DNA of 64,000 bases from Marinobacter sp. LV10R510-11A. Its GTDB lineage: Bacteria; Pseudomonadota; Gammaproteobacteria; Pseudomonadales; Oleiphilaceae. The DNA lies in the NCBI RefSeq assembly GCF_900215155.1, contig NZ_LT907980.1, forward strand, positions 2,480,001 to 2,544,000. Reading direction: 5' to 3'. The notes under the pieces are model-generated. The model did no database searches. It saw nothing but the letters and a program-made list of their open reading frames with translations, and was not told where the DNA came from. Below, in pieces: positions 27,686-41,386 of the stretch (within the stretch, counting starts at the first letter, position 1; every line of letters begins with the position of its first letter). The translations under genes were made by a program, and so were the position numbers.

Positions 27686-27877
27686 TCACTGTCCTGCCTT
27701 TTCGTTCAATACTGTTTTCACGCGAGCAATATCACGCTTCACCCCTGGGAGGAGATGAGACTGATTCAGCTGACCTGTCGCTTTACGCATGCGCAGGTTG
27801 AACTGCTCCTTCAGGAGGCCGATCAGATCTTGCTTCAGCTCCTCGGCTGATTTTGCACGCAGCTCTGTTGCTTTCAT
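27686..27877 (-). CDS. rpmC: 50S ribosomal protein L29
   Basis: A 63-residue L29, [30 protein letters not shown], two helices near the tunnel exit where targeting factors dock. The ATG at 27877 overlaps the rplP stop (ATGA). A GTG one codon earlier is less likely. Confidence 0.97.
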   Translation of the reverse strand: MKATELRAKSAEELKQDLIGLLKEQFNLRMRKATGQLNQSHLLPGVKRDIARVKTVLNEKAGQ

Positions 27878-28290
27878 CACATCACCGTCCTCGTTACAAA
27901 GGTGGTCTGTACCGGCAATTTGGCAGCAGCCAGAGTGAAAGCTTCGCGCGCAATATCTTCAGTCACGCCTTCCATCTCGTAGAGCATGCGGCCTGGCTGA
28001 ACTTCAGCCACCCAATACTCGACAGAACCTTTACCTTTACCCATACGAACTTCCAGGGGCTTGCCAGTGATCGGCTTGTCCGGGAAGACTCGAATCCAGA
28101 TCTTACCACCCCGTTTAATCTTACGAGTCATGGTACGACGTGCGGCTTCAATCTGGCGCGCAGTTACACGCCCGCGAGTGGTTGCCTTCAATCCGTATTC
28201 ACCGAAGCTCACCTTGTTAGCGCGGTGAGCAAGGCCGGTGTTACGGCCTTTCATTACCTTGCGAAATTTGGTGCGTTTTGGTTGCAGCAT
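27877..28290 (-). CDS. rplP: 50S ribosomal protein L16
   Basis: A 137-residue L16: [36 protein letters not shown], with the conserved [29 protein letters not shown] block. It organises the A-site region of the 50S subunit. It overlaps rpmC by four bases and lies 12 bp after rpsC in the S10 operon. Confidence 0.98.
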   Translation of the reverse strand: MLQPKRTKFRKVMKGRNTGLAHRANKVSFGEYGLKATTRGRVTARQIEAARRTMTRKIKRGGKIWIRVFPDKPITGKPLEVRMGKGKGSVEYWVAEVQPGRMLYEMEGVTEDIAREAFTLAAAKLPVQTTFVTRTVM

Positions 28291-28302
28291 AAGAGTGCCC
28301 CT

Positions 28303-28986
28303 TTACTTAGAACCTTTTTTCCCAGAGGCTTTCTTGTCAGCACGGACCTGTTCCATACCACCAAGAATCTCACCTTTGAAGATCCATACCTTGACGCCGA
28401 TTACGCCGTAAGTGGTGTGCGCTTCGTAGGTTGCGTAATCAATATCTGCACGCAATGTGTGCAGCGGAACACGACCTTCGCGATACCACTCGGAACGGGC
28501 AATTTCAGCTCCCCCGAGACGACCGCCAACCTGAATCTTGATGCCTTTGGCTCCCTGGCGCATTGCGTTCTGAACCGCGCGCTTCATAGCGCGACGAAAC
28601 ATCACACGACGCTCCAACTGGCCGGCAACGTTTTGCGCTACCAAGCGGGCATCCAAATCCGGCTTGCGGACTTCTTCAATGTTGATGTGGACGGGCACGC
28701 CCATCATTACGCCGACTTCCCGACGCAGACGATCAACATCTTCACCCTTCTTACCGATAACTATACCGGGGCGGGCAGTATGAATCGTGATACGGGCGTT
28801 CTGAGCAGGGCGCTCGATCACAATCTTGCTGACAGACGCTTTTACAAGACGCTTGTCCAAGAATTCGCGAACCTGAATATCGTTCAACAGGTTTTTCGCG
28901 TATTCCTTTTTATCGGCATACCATACTGAGTTGTGCTCTTTGATCACACCCAGGCGAAAGCCGATCGGATTTACTTTATGACCCAT
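28303..28986 (-). CDS. rpsC: 30S ribosomal protein S3
   Basis: A 227-residue S3 starting [33 protein letters not shown]. It has a KH domain (about 40-107, including [18 protein letters not shown]) and the C-terminal block [30 protein letters not shown]. It forms the mRNA entry pore together with S4 and S5. S10 operon position between rplV and rplP. Confidence 0.98.
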   Translation of the reverse strand: MGHKVNPIGFRLGVIKEHNSVWYADKKEYAKNLLNDIQVREFLDKRLVKASVSKIVIERPAQNARITIHTARPGIVIGKKGEDVDRLRREVGVMMGVPVHINIEEVRKPDLDARLVAQNVAGQLERRVMFRRAMKRAVQNAMRQGAKGIKIQVGGRLGGAEIARSEWYREGRVPLHTLRADIDYATYEAHTTYGVIGVKVWIFKGEILGGMEQVRADKKASGKKGSK

Positions 28987-28997
28987 CTGAGCATCTC

Positions 28998-29330
28998 CTA
29001 CTTGTCGGCGACCTTGACGGTGATATGGCAGGTGCGCTTCATGATTCTATCAGCGCGCCCCTTGGCTCGAGCCTTGATCCGCTTGAGCGTCGGGCCTTCA
29101 TCCACCATAACAGTGGAAACCCGCAGTTCGTCAACGTCCAGACCTTCGTTATGCTCAGCGTTAGCGATGGCAGACTCAAGAGCTTTCTTGAAAATCCCCG
29201 CCGCCTTCTTTGGGCTAAAAGTCAGAATGTTCAACGCCTCCTCAACAGCCTTGCCGCGGACTTGGTCGGCGACAAGACGAGCTTTCTGAGCTGAGAGGCG
29301 AGCGCCCTTATACTTGGCTGCTACTTCCAT
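28998..29330 (-). CDS. rplV: 50S ribosomal protein L22
   Basis: A 110-residue L22 starting [27 protein letters not shown]. The start at 29330 has GAGGGG upstream; an upstream in-frame GTG would contain that ribosome-binding site. The extended beta-hairpin loop (about 80-100, MKRTCHIT region preceded by GRADRI) lines the exit tunnel, where macrolide-resistance changes occur in other species. No oddity is visible. Confidence 0.97.
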   Translation of the reverse strand: MEVAAKYKGARLSAQKARLVADQVRGKAVEEALNILTFSPKKAAGIFKKALESAIANAEHNEGLDVDELRVSTVMVDEGPTLKRIKARAKGRADRIMKRTCHITVKVADK

Positions 29331-29347
29331 TTCTATTCCCCTCACAA

Positions 29348-29623
29348 TCAGCGTTTAGCTTTCTTGTCGGCCGAATGGCCGCGATAAGTACGCGTTGCCG
29401 CGAACTCACCCAGTTTATGCCCGACCATGTCTTCGGTAACATAAACCGGCACGTGCTGCCTGCCGTTGTGGACTGCAATGGTCAAACCTACGAACTCTGG
29501 AAAGATCGTTGAACGACGCGACCAGGTTTTGATCGGCCGCTTATCGTTTACTTCCAGAGCTGCTTCGACCTTCTTCAACAGATGCAGGTCTATAAAAGGA
29601 CCTTTCTTTAAAGAACGTGGCAC
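29348..29623 (-). CDS. rpsS: 30S ribosomal protein S19
   Basis: A 91-residue S19, [23 protein letters not shown], with the diagnostic [44 protein letters not shown]. It sits in the 30S head beside S13. Located between rplB and rplV in the S10 operon. Confidence 0.98.
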   Translation of the reverse strand: MPRSLKKGPFIDLHLLKKVEAALEVNDKRPIKTWSRRSTIFPEFVGLTIAVHNGRQHVPVYVTEDMVGHKLGEFAATRTYRGHSADKKAKR

Positions 29624-29646
29624 AGCATTTACCTCTATGTAGTCGT

Positions 29647-30474
29647 TTACTTGGCTGAACGACGACGTACTATCATTTTATCAGTACGTTTGTTCTTACG
29701 AGTCTTATGCCCTTTGGTCGGAACACCCCACGGAGTAACCGGGTGACGCCCGCCAGAGGTACGCCCTTCACCACCACCATGTGGGTGGTCAACTGGGTTC
29801 ATAGCAACACCACGCACTGTTGGACGCTTACCACGCCAACGTGATGCACCCGCTTTGCCAAGCCGCTTGAGACTGTGTTCACTGTTGGATACTTCACCCA
29901 ACGTGGCACGGCAATCTACAAGCACCTTACGCATTTCACCTGAACGCAGGCGGATAGTCGCATACGCGCCTTCCCGAGCAACCAGCTGTACGGATGCGCC
30001 CGCAGAGCGAGCCAGCTGTGCACCTTTGCCAGGCTTGAGCTCAACGCAATGAACCACAGAACCTACTGGGATATTCCGCAGCGGCAATGTGCTTCCCACC
30101 TTAATAGGTGCGTCGATTCCTGAGCGCACAGGCTCGCCAATCTGCATGCCTTTAGGAGCGATAATGTAACGGCGCTCGCCATCGGCGTACTTAATCAGCG
30201 CGATGTGCGCAGAGCGGTTAGGATCGTATTCAATGCGCTCAATTGTCGCTGGAATACCATCCTTAATCCGCTTAAAGTCAATAATACGGTAGTGCTGCTT
30301 ATGGCCACCACCAACATGACGGGTAGTAATGCGGCCAGCATTGTTACGGCCACCCGACTTGCTTTGAGATTCGACCAACGGTTCGTAAGGGCGCCCTTTG
30401 TGCAAATCCGGGTTGTAAAGCTTTACAACATGACGGCGTCCGGCAGATGTTGGTTTGGTTTTGACGATCGGCAT
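29647..30474 (-). CDS. rplB: 50S ribosomal protein L2
   Basis: A 275-residue L2: [35 protein letters not shown], and the peptidyl-transferase-proximal loop [29 protein letters not shown], including the essential His in the HPHGGGEG motif. It is the largest of the early 23S binders. Encoded between rplW and rpsS in the S10 operon. Confidence 0.98.
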   Translation of the reverse strand: MPIVKTKPTSAGRRHVVKLYNPDLHKGRPYEPLVESQSKSGGRNNAGRITTRHVGGGHKQHYRIIDFKRIKDGIPATIERIEYDPNRSAHIALIKYADGERRYIIAPKGMQIGEPVRSGIDAPIKVGSTLPLRNIPVGSVVHCVELKPGKGAQLARSAGASVQLVAREGAYATIRLRSGEMRKVLVDCRATLGEVSNSEHSLKRLGKAGASRWRGKRPTVRGVAMNPVDHPHGGGEGRTSGGRHPVTPWGVPTKGHKTRKNKRTDKMIVRRRSAK

Positions 30475-30491
30475 ATTACGACCCCTTTACC

Positions 30492-30785
30492 TTATTCCAC
30501 ATCCAGAAAATCGATGTCCTGACCTTCAGCCAGCTTTACGTAAGCCTTACGAATGTCATTACGCTTGCCGAACCCGCGGGCGGTACGTTTGAGCTTGCCC
30601 TTACGATTCAGAACCTGAACACCTTCTACGGTGACGTTGAACAACTGTTCAACAGCCTTTCCGATCTCCGACTTAGTCGCATCCGGGGCTACCCGGAACA
30701 CTACCTGACCATGCTCGGCTACCAGAGAGGCCTTCTCCGATACGTGAGGCCCAAGAAGGACCTTATAAATACGTTCCTGATTCAT
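30492..30785 (-). CDS. rplW: 50S ribosomal protein L23
   Basis: A 97-residue L23: [51 protein letters not shown]. It lies at the tunnel exit and docks trigger factor and SRP, using the Glu in the VSEKA region. The start overlaps the rplD stop by four bases (ATGA), giving coupling within the S10 operon. Confidence 0.98.
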   Translation of the reverse strand: MNQERIYKVLLGPHVSEKASLVAEHGQVVFRVAPDATKSEIGKAVEQLFNVTVEGVQVLNRKGKLKRTARGFGKRNDIRKAYVKLAEGQDIDFLDVE

Positions 30786-31387
30786 CCCAGCATCTCCTCG
30801 ATCTTCTTCAGAGCGGGAACAGTTACCACGACCTTCTCAAAGGCAACCAGGCTAACCGGATCCAAGCCTGCAACATCACGCACATCGACGTGAGGAACGT
30901 TGCGAGAAGCCAGATGCAAGTTCTGCTCAACACTTTCTGTCAGAATCAGGGCATTGGAAACACCCAGATCTGCCAGCTTGGAAGCAAAGGCTTTGGTCTT
31001 TGGCGTATCGATTGCGAAATCGTCAACCAAAACCAAGCGATCCTGGCGAACCAGCTCAGAGAGGATGGAGCACATCGCCGCACGGTACATCTTACGGTTA
31101 ACTTTTTGCTCAAACCCACGAGGTTTTGCAGCAAAAGTTACACCACCGGCGCGCCAAATCGGGCTACGGATGGTGCCGGCGCGTGCGCGACCTGTACCCT
31201 TCTGACGCCAAGGCTTCTTACCACCACCACTGACCTCTGAACGGGACTTCTGAGCCTTGGTACCCTGACGGCCAGCTGCCATGTATGCAGTAACCACTTG
31301 GTGAACCAGCGACTCGTTAAAATCTTTGGCAAATGTAGCATCGGAAACAGAGATTCCCTTGCCACTACCTGTAATAGTCAATTCCAT
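30782..31387 (-). CDS. rplD: 50S ribosomal protein L4
   Basis: A 201-residue L4 with the tunnel-lining loop (about 40-95, [41 protein letters not shown]). In E. coli L4 also represses its own S10 operon through a long leader hairpin and NusA. The leader here is only about 58 nt, so an identical mechanism is doubtful. Confidence 0.98.
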   Translation of the reverse strand: MELTITGSGKGISVSDATFAKDFNESLVHQVVTAYMAAGRQGTKAQKSRSEVSGGGKKPWRQKGTGRARAGTIRSPIWRAGGVTFAAKPRGFEQKVNRKMYRAAMCSILSELVRQDRLVLVDDFAIDTPKTKAFASKLADLGVSNALILTESVEQNLHLASRNVPHVDVRDVAGLDPVSLVAFEKVVVTVPALKKIEEMLG

Positions 31388-31398
31388 CGAACCGCTCC

Positions 31399-32037
31399 TC
31401 AGGCTTTAAGCGCAGGTTTGATGACAACATCACCGCCAGTCGCGCCAGGTACGGCACCACTAATCAGCAGGAGGTTGCGCTCGGCGTCGACACGGACAAC
31501 TTTCAGGTTCTGCACGGTTACTTGTGCATTACCCATCTGGCCCGCCATCTTTTTGCCCTTGAATACCTTGCCCGGAGTCTGGTTCTGACCGATAGAACCC
31601 GGAGCACGATGCGATAGGGAGTTACCATGCGTTGCGTCTTGCATGGCGAAGTTCCAGCGCTTTACGCCGCCTTGGAACCCCTTACCCTTGGATTGACCTG
31701 TGGCATCAACAGCCTGACCATCTTCAAAAACGGTCGCAGCAATCTCGCCACCCGCGGCCAGGTCTTCACCTTCGCCGTCAGCCAAACGAAATTCCCAGAC
31801 TCCACGGCCAGCTTCTACGCCAGCCTTAGCGAAATGACCTGCCTCGCCTTTGGTAACGCGGGAAGCGCGGCGCGCGCCCACAGTTACCTGAACGGCACGA
31901 TAGCCATCACTCTCAAGAGTCTTGAGCTGAGTAATGCGGTTGGGCTCAACCTCAATTACTGTGACAGGCAGCGCCTGCCCATCTTCCGTAAAAATACGGG
32001 TCATACCAGCCTTACGGCCGACAACACCAATTGCCAT
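31399..32037 (-). CDS. rplC: 50S ribosomal protein L3
   Basis: A 212-residue L3: [37 protein letters not shown], with the central loop near the peptidyl transferase centre ([50 protein letters not shown]). The Gln in the NQTPG stretch is the residue methylated by PrmB in enterics. It is the second S10 operon gene, 76 bp after rpsJ. Confidence 0.98.
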   Translation of the reverse strand: MAIGVVGRKAGMTRIFTEDGQALPVTVIEVEPNRITQLKTLESDGYRAVQVTVGARRASRVTKGEAGHFAKAGVEAGRGVWEFRLADGEGEDLAAGGEIAATVFEDGQAVDATGQSKGKGFQGGVKRWNFAMQDATHGNSLSHRAPGSIGQNQTPGKVFKGKKMAGQMGNAQVTVQNLKVVRVDAERNLLLISGAVPGATGGDVVIKPALKA

Positions 32038-32113
32038 GTTTCACCTCTATAGTGTACGGGGCTCTCACCCTCTATGGCCTTATGACAGTTACACAGATTA
32101 ATACCGGGTGGTA

Positions 32114-32425
32114 TTAACCGAGGCTAATCTGAACGTCTACACCTGCTGCCAGGTCTAGTTTCATCAAAGCATCTACTGTCTTTTCCGTCGGCTCAACTAT
32201 GTCGAGCAAACGCTTATGTGTACGAATCTCATACTGGTCGCGCGCGTCTTTATTGACGTGCGGAGAAACCAGGATTGTGAACTTTTCCTTCCGCGTCGGC
32301 AGAGGGATAGGTCCACGCACTTGAGCGCCGGTCCGCTTAGCGGTATCGACAATCTCCTGCGTCGACTGGTCGATAAGACGATAATCAAACGCCTTCAACC
32401 TGATTCGAATCTTTTGGCTTTGCAT
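32114..32425 (-). CDS. rpsJ: 30S ribosomal protein S10 (NusE)
   Basis: A 103-residue S10: [72 protein letters not shown]. Besides its ribosomal role it is NusE, which binds boxA RNA with NusB in rRNA antitermination; boxA sites occur in the rRNA operon of this window. It is the first gene of the S10 operon, with a GGAG ribosome-binding site 11 bp upstream. Confidence 0.98.
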   Translation of the reverse strand: MQSQKIRIRLKAFDYRLIDQSTQEIVDTAKRTGAQVRGPIPLPTRKEKFTILVSPHVNKDARDQYEIRTHKRLLDIVEPTEKTVDALMKLDLAAGVDVQISLG

Positions 32426-32490
32426 GATGCACCAAACTCCACTCGTAGCAGCTACTAACTAGTTAGCCGGCCTTCAAAAAAAGGAGCCGC

Positions 32491-32519
32491 ATTGTATGCA
32501 TAATACCCAACCCTGTCAA
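32491..32519 (-). promoter_or_regulatory. Promoter of the S10 operon (rpsJ)
   Basis: On the minus strand a perfect -35 TTGACA (32519-32514), a 17 bp spacer and -10 TACAAT (32496-32491) are followed by GCGGCTCC. The expected transcript starts near 32484, leaving a leader of about 58 nt that contains a 12 bp palindrome (32455-32466, CTAACTAGTTAG). Confidence 0.85.
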
Positions 32520-32566
32520 CAAACATAGTTCCTGACTGGATCGGGAGAAGCGGTTGCGACTGAAAC

Positions 32567-32600
32567 GGAAGAGGGGGCTGACCAAGCCAGCCCCTCTTCC
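32567..32600 (-). terminator. Hairpin terminator candidate after tuf copy 1
   Basis: A strong stem GGAAGAGGGGCTG / CAGCCCCCTCTTCC lies 16 bp past the tuf stop on the minus strand, but only a weak T-run (GTTTCAG) follows. It probably ends or attenuates the str operon before the S10 promoter. Confidence 0.6.
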
Positions 32601-32616
32601 TGATGCAACGAGAAAA

Positions 32617-33813
32617 TTACTCGAGGATCTTTGCGACTACGCCGGCACCAACGGTACGACCGCCTTCGCGAATCGCGAAGCGCAGGCCATCTTCCATGGC
32701 GATCGGAGCAATCAACGTCACTTCCATCTTCACGTTATCACCAGGCATAACCATTTCCACGCCTTCCGGCAGTTCACAGGAACCAGTTACGTCGGTTGTA
32801 CGGAAGTAGAACTGCGGGCGATAACCCTTGAAGAACGGGGTATGACGACCACCCTCATCCTTGCCCAGTACGTACACTTCACACTCAAACTTGGTGTGCG
32901 GCTTGATGCTGCCTGGCTTACACAGAACCTGACCACGCTCAACGTCGTCACGCTTAGTGCCGCGCAGCAGTACACCTACGTTCTCACCCGCACGACCTTC
33001 GTCGAGCAGCTTACGGAACATCTCAACGCCGGTGCAGACTGTCTTGACGGTATCCTTGAGACCAACAATCTCAACTTCCCCACCCACCTTGACGATGCCG
33101 CGCTCTACACGACCGGTCACAACCGTACCACGACCGGAAATAGAGAACACATCTTCAATCGGCAGCAGGAACGGAAGATTGATCGCACGCTCTGGCTCAG
33201 GGATGTACGAATCCAGGGCTTCTACCAGCTTCTTAACAGCGGTAGTACCCATTTCGTTGTCGTCTTTACCTTGCAGCGCCATTAGGGCTGAACCGGTGAT
33301 GATCGGAGTGTCGTCACCCGGGAAGTCGTATGCGGCCAATAGCTCGCGAACTTCCATCTCTACCAGCTCTAGGAGCTCCTCATCGTCTACCATGTCCGCT
33401 TTGTTCAGGAACACAACGATGTAAGGAACGCCAACCTGACGCGACAGCAGGATGTGCTCACGAGTCTGCGGCATGGGGCCGTCAGCAGCGGAGCAAACCA
33501 GAATAGCACCATCCATCTGTGCCGCACCCGTGATCATGTTTTTAACATAGTCAGCGTGGCCCGGGCAGTCTACGTGTGCGTAGTGACGAGCTGGAGAATC
33601 ATACTCAACGTGGGAGGTCGCGATGGTAATACCACGCGCACGCTCTTCCGGTGCGTTATCGATCGAATCGAATGCACTCGCAGAACCAGTACCCCAAACT
33701 TCGTGACATACACGAGTCAAAGCAGCGGTCAGAGTCGTCTTACCATGGTCAACGTGACCAATGGTGCCCACGTTAAGGTGCGGCTTTAAACGTTCAAATT
33801 TAGATTTAGACAC
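32617..33813 (-). CDS. tuf: Elongation factor Tu, copy 1 (str operon)
   Basis: The 398-residue GTPase that brings aminoacyl-tRNA to the ribosome. G1 GHVDHGKT (19-26), DCPGHADY and NKADMVDD are intact. It is the last gene of rpsL-rpsG-fusA-tuf, as tufA in E. coli. It differs from the second copy at one residue, Leu9 instead of Ile9. From codon 18 to eight bases past the stop (32609-33762) the DNA is identical to copy 2, pointing to gene conversion. It is likely very highly expressed. Confidence 0.98.
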   Translation of the reverse strand: MSKSKFERLKPHLNVGTIGHVDHGKTTLTAALTRVCHEVWGTGSASAFDSIDNAPEERARGITIATSHVEYDSPARHYAHVDCPGHADYVKNMITGAAQMDGAILVCSAADGPMPQTREHILLSRQVGVPYIVVFLNKADMVDDEELLELVEMEVRELLAAYDFPGDDTPIITGSALMALQGKDDNEMGTTAVKKLVEALDSYIPEPERAINLPFLLPIEDVFSISGRGTVVTGRVERGIVKVGGEVEIVGLKDTVKTVCTGVEMFRKLLDEGRAGENVGVLLRGTKRDDVERGQVLCKPGSIKPHTKFECEVYVLGKDEGGRHTPFFKGYRPQFYFRTTDVTGSCELPEGVEMVMPGDNVKMEVTLIAPIAMEDGLRFAIREGGRTVGAGVVAKILE

Positions 33814-33848
33814 AGTTACACCTCTTCCTGTTACTTAAGTCCTGGGTG

Positions 33849-35954
33849 TCAACCCTTTTTAATGATTGCTTCGGCAATGTTGTTTGGCGCTTCCGCGTAC
33901 CGCGAAAACTCCATCGAGTAAGACGCGCGACCCTGGGTCGCAGAGCGTACGTCCGTCGCGTAACCAAACATTTCAGATAACGGAACTTCCGCGCGCACAG
34001 TCTTGCCGCTTGGGCCGTCTTCCATACCCTGAATTAGGCCACGACGTCGGTTCAAATCACCTACCACGTCACCCATATATTCTTCAGGTGTTACAACCTC
34101 GACTTTCATCATCGGCTCAAGCAGAGCCGGGCTCGCTTCCAGTGCGCCTTGCTTCATCGCCATGGAACCCGCGATTTTGAACGCCATCTCGTTGGAGTCC
34201 ACATCGTGGAAGGAACCGTCGTACAAGGTTGCCTTGATGCCCAGCAGCGGATAGCCGGCCAGACAGCCGTTCTGCATCTGCTCCGAAATACCTTGCTGAA
34301 CCGCCGGAATGTATTCCTTAGGAACAGCGCCACCAACGATTTCGTTCACGAAGATAAAGTTTTCACCATCTTCTTCGTCCAGCGGCAACGGATCAATCCT
34401 GACTTTAACGTGACCATACTGCCCACGGCCACCCGACTGACGAACAAATTTGCCTTCGACGTCTACCGACTTACGAATACATTCGCGGTATGCAACCTGA
34501 GGCTTACCGATGTTTGCCTCAACCTTGAATTCCCGGCGCATACGATCGACCAGGATATCCAAGTGCAGCTCGCCCATACCAGAAATGATCGTCTGGCCGG
34601 TTTCCTCGTCGGAGCGAACACGGAATGACGGATCTTCCTGAGCGAGTTTGCCCAGCGCAACACCCATCTTTTCCTGATCCGCCTTGGATTTGGGCTCAAC
34701 CGCGACCGAAATAACCGGCTCGGGGAACTCCATACGCTCAAGGATGATCTTATGGTTTTCATCGCACAAGGTGTCACCGGTAGTGACGTTCTTCAAACCG
34801 ATTGCCGCCGCAATGTCGCCCGCGAGAACTTCTTTAATCTCTTCCCGGTCGTTGGCGTGCATCTGAACCATACGGCCCACACGCTCTTTCTTCCCCTTGA
34901 CCGAGTTATAAACTGCGTTACCCGACTCCAGCGTGCCAGAATAAACGCGGAAGAACGTCAATGTTCCTACAAACGGATCGGTAGCAATCTTGAACGCCAG
35001 CGCCGCGAACGGAGCCTTATCATCAACCGGACGAGTCTCTTCCGTGCCGTCTTCGTCCACTTCACCACGAATGGCCTTTACTTCATCCGGAGCTGGCAAA
35101 TATTCAATAACGGCATCTAGAACTGCCTGAACGCCCTTATTCTTGAACGCGGAACCGCAGCATGCCAGAACAATCTCATTAGCAATGGTGCGCGAGCGCA
35201 GGCCCTTCTTGATCTCTTCGAGGGTGAGCTCACCTTCGTCGAGATACTTCATCGTGTACTCATCATTGGCTTCGGCCGCAGCTTCTACCAGGCGCTCGCG
35301 ATACTTAGCGACTTCATCTGCCATGTCTTCAGGAATGTCACCCAACTCGTAGGTCATACCCTGGTCATCGCCGTTCCAGTAGATCGCCTTCATGCGAAGA
35401 AGATCGACAACACCGTTGAAGTTCTCTTCAGATCCGATCGGTAATTGCAACGGAACCGGGGCAGAACCCAAGCGGGTCTTGATCTGCTCAACTACACGCA
35501 GAAAATCAGCGCCGGCACGATCCATCTTGTTGACGAACACGATGCGCGGAACTTCGTACTTATTGGCCTGCCGCCATACGGTTTCAGACTGCGGCTCAAC
35601 GCCGGAGGAACCGCAAAACACAACCACAGCGCCGTCAAGCACCCGCAAGGAACGCTCAACTTCGATAGTGAAGTCTACGTGACCCGGGGTATCGATAACG
35701 TTGATACGATGCTCATCGAACTGTTTGTCCATACCCTGCCAGAAGGTAGTAACAGCAGCAGAGGTAATGGTAATACCACGCTCCTGCTCCTGCTCCATCC
35801 AGTCAGTGGTAGACGCGCCATCATGGGTCTCACCCATTTTATGGCTACGACCAGTGTAATAAAGAATCCGTTCGGTCGTGGTGGTTTTGCCCGCATCCAC
35901 GTGTGCAACGATACCAATGTTTCTGTAACGTCTAATGGGAGTTTTACGTGCCAC
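33849..35954 (-). CDS. fusA: Elongation factor G
   Basis: A 701-residue translocase GTPase. G1 is AHVDAGKT (17-24), the switch region has [14 protein letters not shown], then DTPGHVDF and [10 protein letters not shown]. Domains II-V continue to a typical C-terminus ([23 protein letters not shown]). It catalyses tRNA/mRNA translocation and, with RRF, ribosome recycling. It is the third gene of the str operon, 18 bp after rpsG and 35 bp before tuf. Confidence 0.98.
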   Translation of the reverse strand: MARKTPIRRYRNIGIVAHVDAGKTTTTERILYYTGRSHKMGETHDGASTTDWMEQEQERGITITSAAVTTFWQGMDKQFDEHRINVIDTPGHVDFTIEVERSLRVLDGAVVVFCGSSGVEPQSETVWRQANKYEVPRIVFVNKMDRAGADFLRVVEQIKTRLGSAPVPLQLPIGSEENFNGVVDLLRMKAIYWNGDDQGMTYELGDIPEDMADEVAKYRERLVEAAAEANDEYTMKYLDEGELTLEEIKKGLRSRTIANEIVLACCGSAFKNKGVQAVLDAVIEYLPAPDEVKAIRGEVDEDGTEETRPVDDKAPFAALAFKIATDPFVGTLTFFRVYSGTLESGNAVYNSVKGKKERVGRMVQMHANDREEIKEVLAGDIAAAIGLKNVTTGDTLCDENHKIILERMEFPEPVISVAVEPKSKADQEKMGVALGKLAQEDPSFRVRSDEETGQTIISGMGELHLDILVDRMRREFKVEANIGKPQVAYRECIRKSVDVEGKFVRQSGGRGQYGHVKVRIDPLPLDEEDGENFIFVNEIVGGAVPKEYIPAVQQGISEQMQNGCLAGYPLLGIKATLYDGSFHDVDSNEMAFKIAGSMAMKQGALEASPALLEPMMKVEVVTPEEYMGDVVGDLNRRRGLIQGMEDGPSGKTVRAEVPLSEMFGYATDVRSATQGRASYSMEFSRYAEAPNNIAEAIIKKG

Positions 35955-35972
35955 TGTATAAACCTCGACTGT

Positions 35973-36443
35973 TTAGAAACGGAAGTGAGAGAACGCCTTG
36001 TTGGCTTCTGCCATGCGGTGTACGTCTTCACGCTTCTTAACAGCGGCACCCTTGCTGTCAGCGGCATCAAGAATTTCACCGGCTAGTCGCTGCGCCATGG
36101 ATTTCTCGCCGCGCTTCCGTGAAAAATCTACGAGCCAGCGCATAGCTAGCGCGTTCTGACGGGAAGGCCGTACTTCTACAGGCACCTGGTAAGTAGCACC
36201 ACCAACGCGACGGGACTTAACCTCGACCGTAGGCTGGATGTTCTCCAGGGCCTTCTCGAACAAGTCGAGCGGCTCTTCTTTAGACTTTCCGGCAACAATA
36301 GTCAGAGCACCGTAAACAATACGCTCTGCAACCGCTTTCTTACCGCTTTCCATCACGTGGTTGATGAACTTGGCAAGACGCGCACTACCGAATTTAGGAT
36401 CCGGGATAATATCCCGCTTAGCTGCAACTCTTCTTCTAGGCAT
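35973..36443 (-). CDS. rpsG: 30S ribosomal protein S7
   Basis: A 156-residue S7: [36 protein letters not shown], with ALRWL-type block ([20 protein letters not shown]). It nucleates the 30S head and contacts E-site tRNA. In E. coli it represses the str operon by binding the rpsL-rpsG spacer. The 115 bp spacer here contains a clear hairpin that could play the same role. Confidence 0.98.
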   Translation of the reverse strand: MPRRRVAAKRDIIPDPKFGSARLAKFINHVMESGKKAVAERIVYGALTIVAGKSKEEPLDLFEKALENIQPTVEVKSRRVGGATYQVPVEVRPSRQNALAMRWLVDFSRKRGEKSMAQRLAGEILDAADSKGAAVKKREDVHRMAEANKAFSHFRF

Positions 36444-36482
36444 CGATAAGCCCTTATGTAATTAAAAGGTCTTCAGGAACCC

Positions 36483-36507
36483 CCGAGATAGCCAATGGCT
36501 ACTCGGC
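36483..36507 (-). promoter_or_regulatory. Hairpin in the rpsL-rpsG spacer, candidate S7 binding site
   Basis: On the minus strand GGCCGAGTAGCC-ATT-GGCTATCTCGG folds into a hairpin about 40 nt before the rpsG start. E. coli S7 binds mRNA in the same spacer to regulate the str operon. The sequence differs, so this is an inference from position and structure. Confidence 0.4.
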
Positions 36508-36558
36508 CTTACTCTTACCGTTCAGACAAGCAACGATAAAAGACACCCTCTTGGGATA

Positions 36559-36933
36559 TCAGGATTTGGGACGTTTTGCACCGTACTTGGAGCGACCCTG
36601 CCTACGGTTCTGTACACCTTGGGTGTCCAGTGTTCCGCGAACAGTGTGATAGCGCACACCCGGAAGGTCTTTTACTCGACCACCACGGATAAGCACAACA
36701 CTGTGCTCCTGAAGGTTGTGACCTTCACCACCAATGTATGAGGAAACCTCGAAGCCGTTGGTCAGACGAACACGGCATACTTTACGTAGTGCTGAGTTCG
36801 GCTTCTTCGGCGTTGTAGTGTAAACACGAGTGCATACACCACGGCGCTGAGGACAAGCCTGAAGAGCAGGAACATCACTCTTGGCTACCTTGCGTTTACG
36901 AGGCTTACGCACCAACTGATTAATCGTTGCCAT
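36559..36933 (-). CDS. rpsL: 30S ribosomal protein S12
   Basis: A 124-residue S12 starting [25 protein letters not shown]. The decoding-site segments [13 protein letters not shown] and [17 protein letters not shown] both keep the wild-type Lys residues where streptomycin resistance changes occur, so no such mutation is visible. The conserved Asp in KDLPG is the methylthiolation site. The start at 36933 is set by the family. A GGAG ribosome-binding site lies 9 bp upstream. First gene of the str operon. Confidence 0.98.
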   Translation of the reverse strand: MATINQLVRKPRKRKVAKSDVPALQACPQRRGVCTRVYTTTPKKPNSALRKVCRVRLTNGFEVSSYIGGEGHNLQEHSVVLIRGGRVKDLPGVRYHTVRGTLDTQGVQNRRQGRSKYGAKRPKS

Positions 36934-37004
36934 GTAAGCTAACTCCAAAAAACCATATCAATGAAACTTACCCCCAACGAAGGGGGTAAAATTTAAGGGA
37001 CGCA

Positions 37005-37033
37005 AGTTTAAGCCGACGCCCCCGGACAGTCAA
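37005..37033 (-). promoter_or_regulatory. Promoter of the str operon (rpsL)
   Basis: On the minus strand -35 TTGACT (37033-37028), 17 bp spacer and -10 TAAACT (37010-37005), then TGCGTCCC. The leader holds a stable hairpin TACCCCC-TTCGTT-GGGGGTA (about 36970-36988) of unknown role. Between rpoC and this promoter, an imperfect CTCCGTGTA / TACGCGGAG stem lacks a U-tract and is at best a weak terminator. Confidence 0.8.
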
Positions 37034-37095
37034 GATGACTGATCTCTTTTTAACCAACTCCGCGTAAGTATCTACACGGAGATGACACGTCCAGC

Positions 37096-41310
<4,215 letters not shown>

Positions 41311-41386
41311 CAGTAAAAGCTCCGGATGGCGTTAATCTCGGGCGGGCACACCAGGTGCCCGCTCACGCTGCCAAAAACAATTCGGC

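Noticed and set aside
27853..28929. A 358-codon plus-strand frame across rplP and rpsC
   Set aside because: Antisense to two essential ribosomal genes with clear products. No recognisable domain.
37053..37085. Strong terminator after rpoC
   Set aside because: The stem is imperfect and no U-run follows, so it is mentioned only as a weak possibility.
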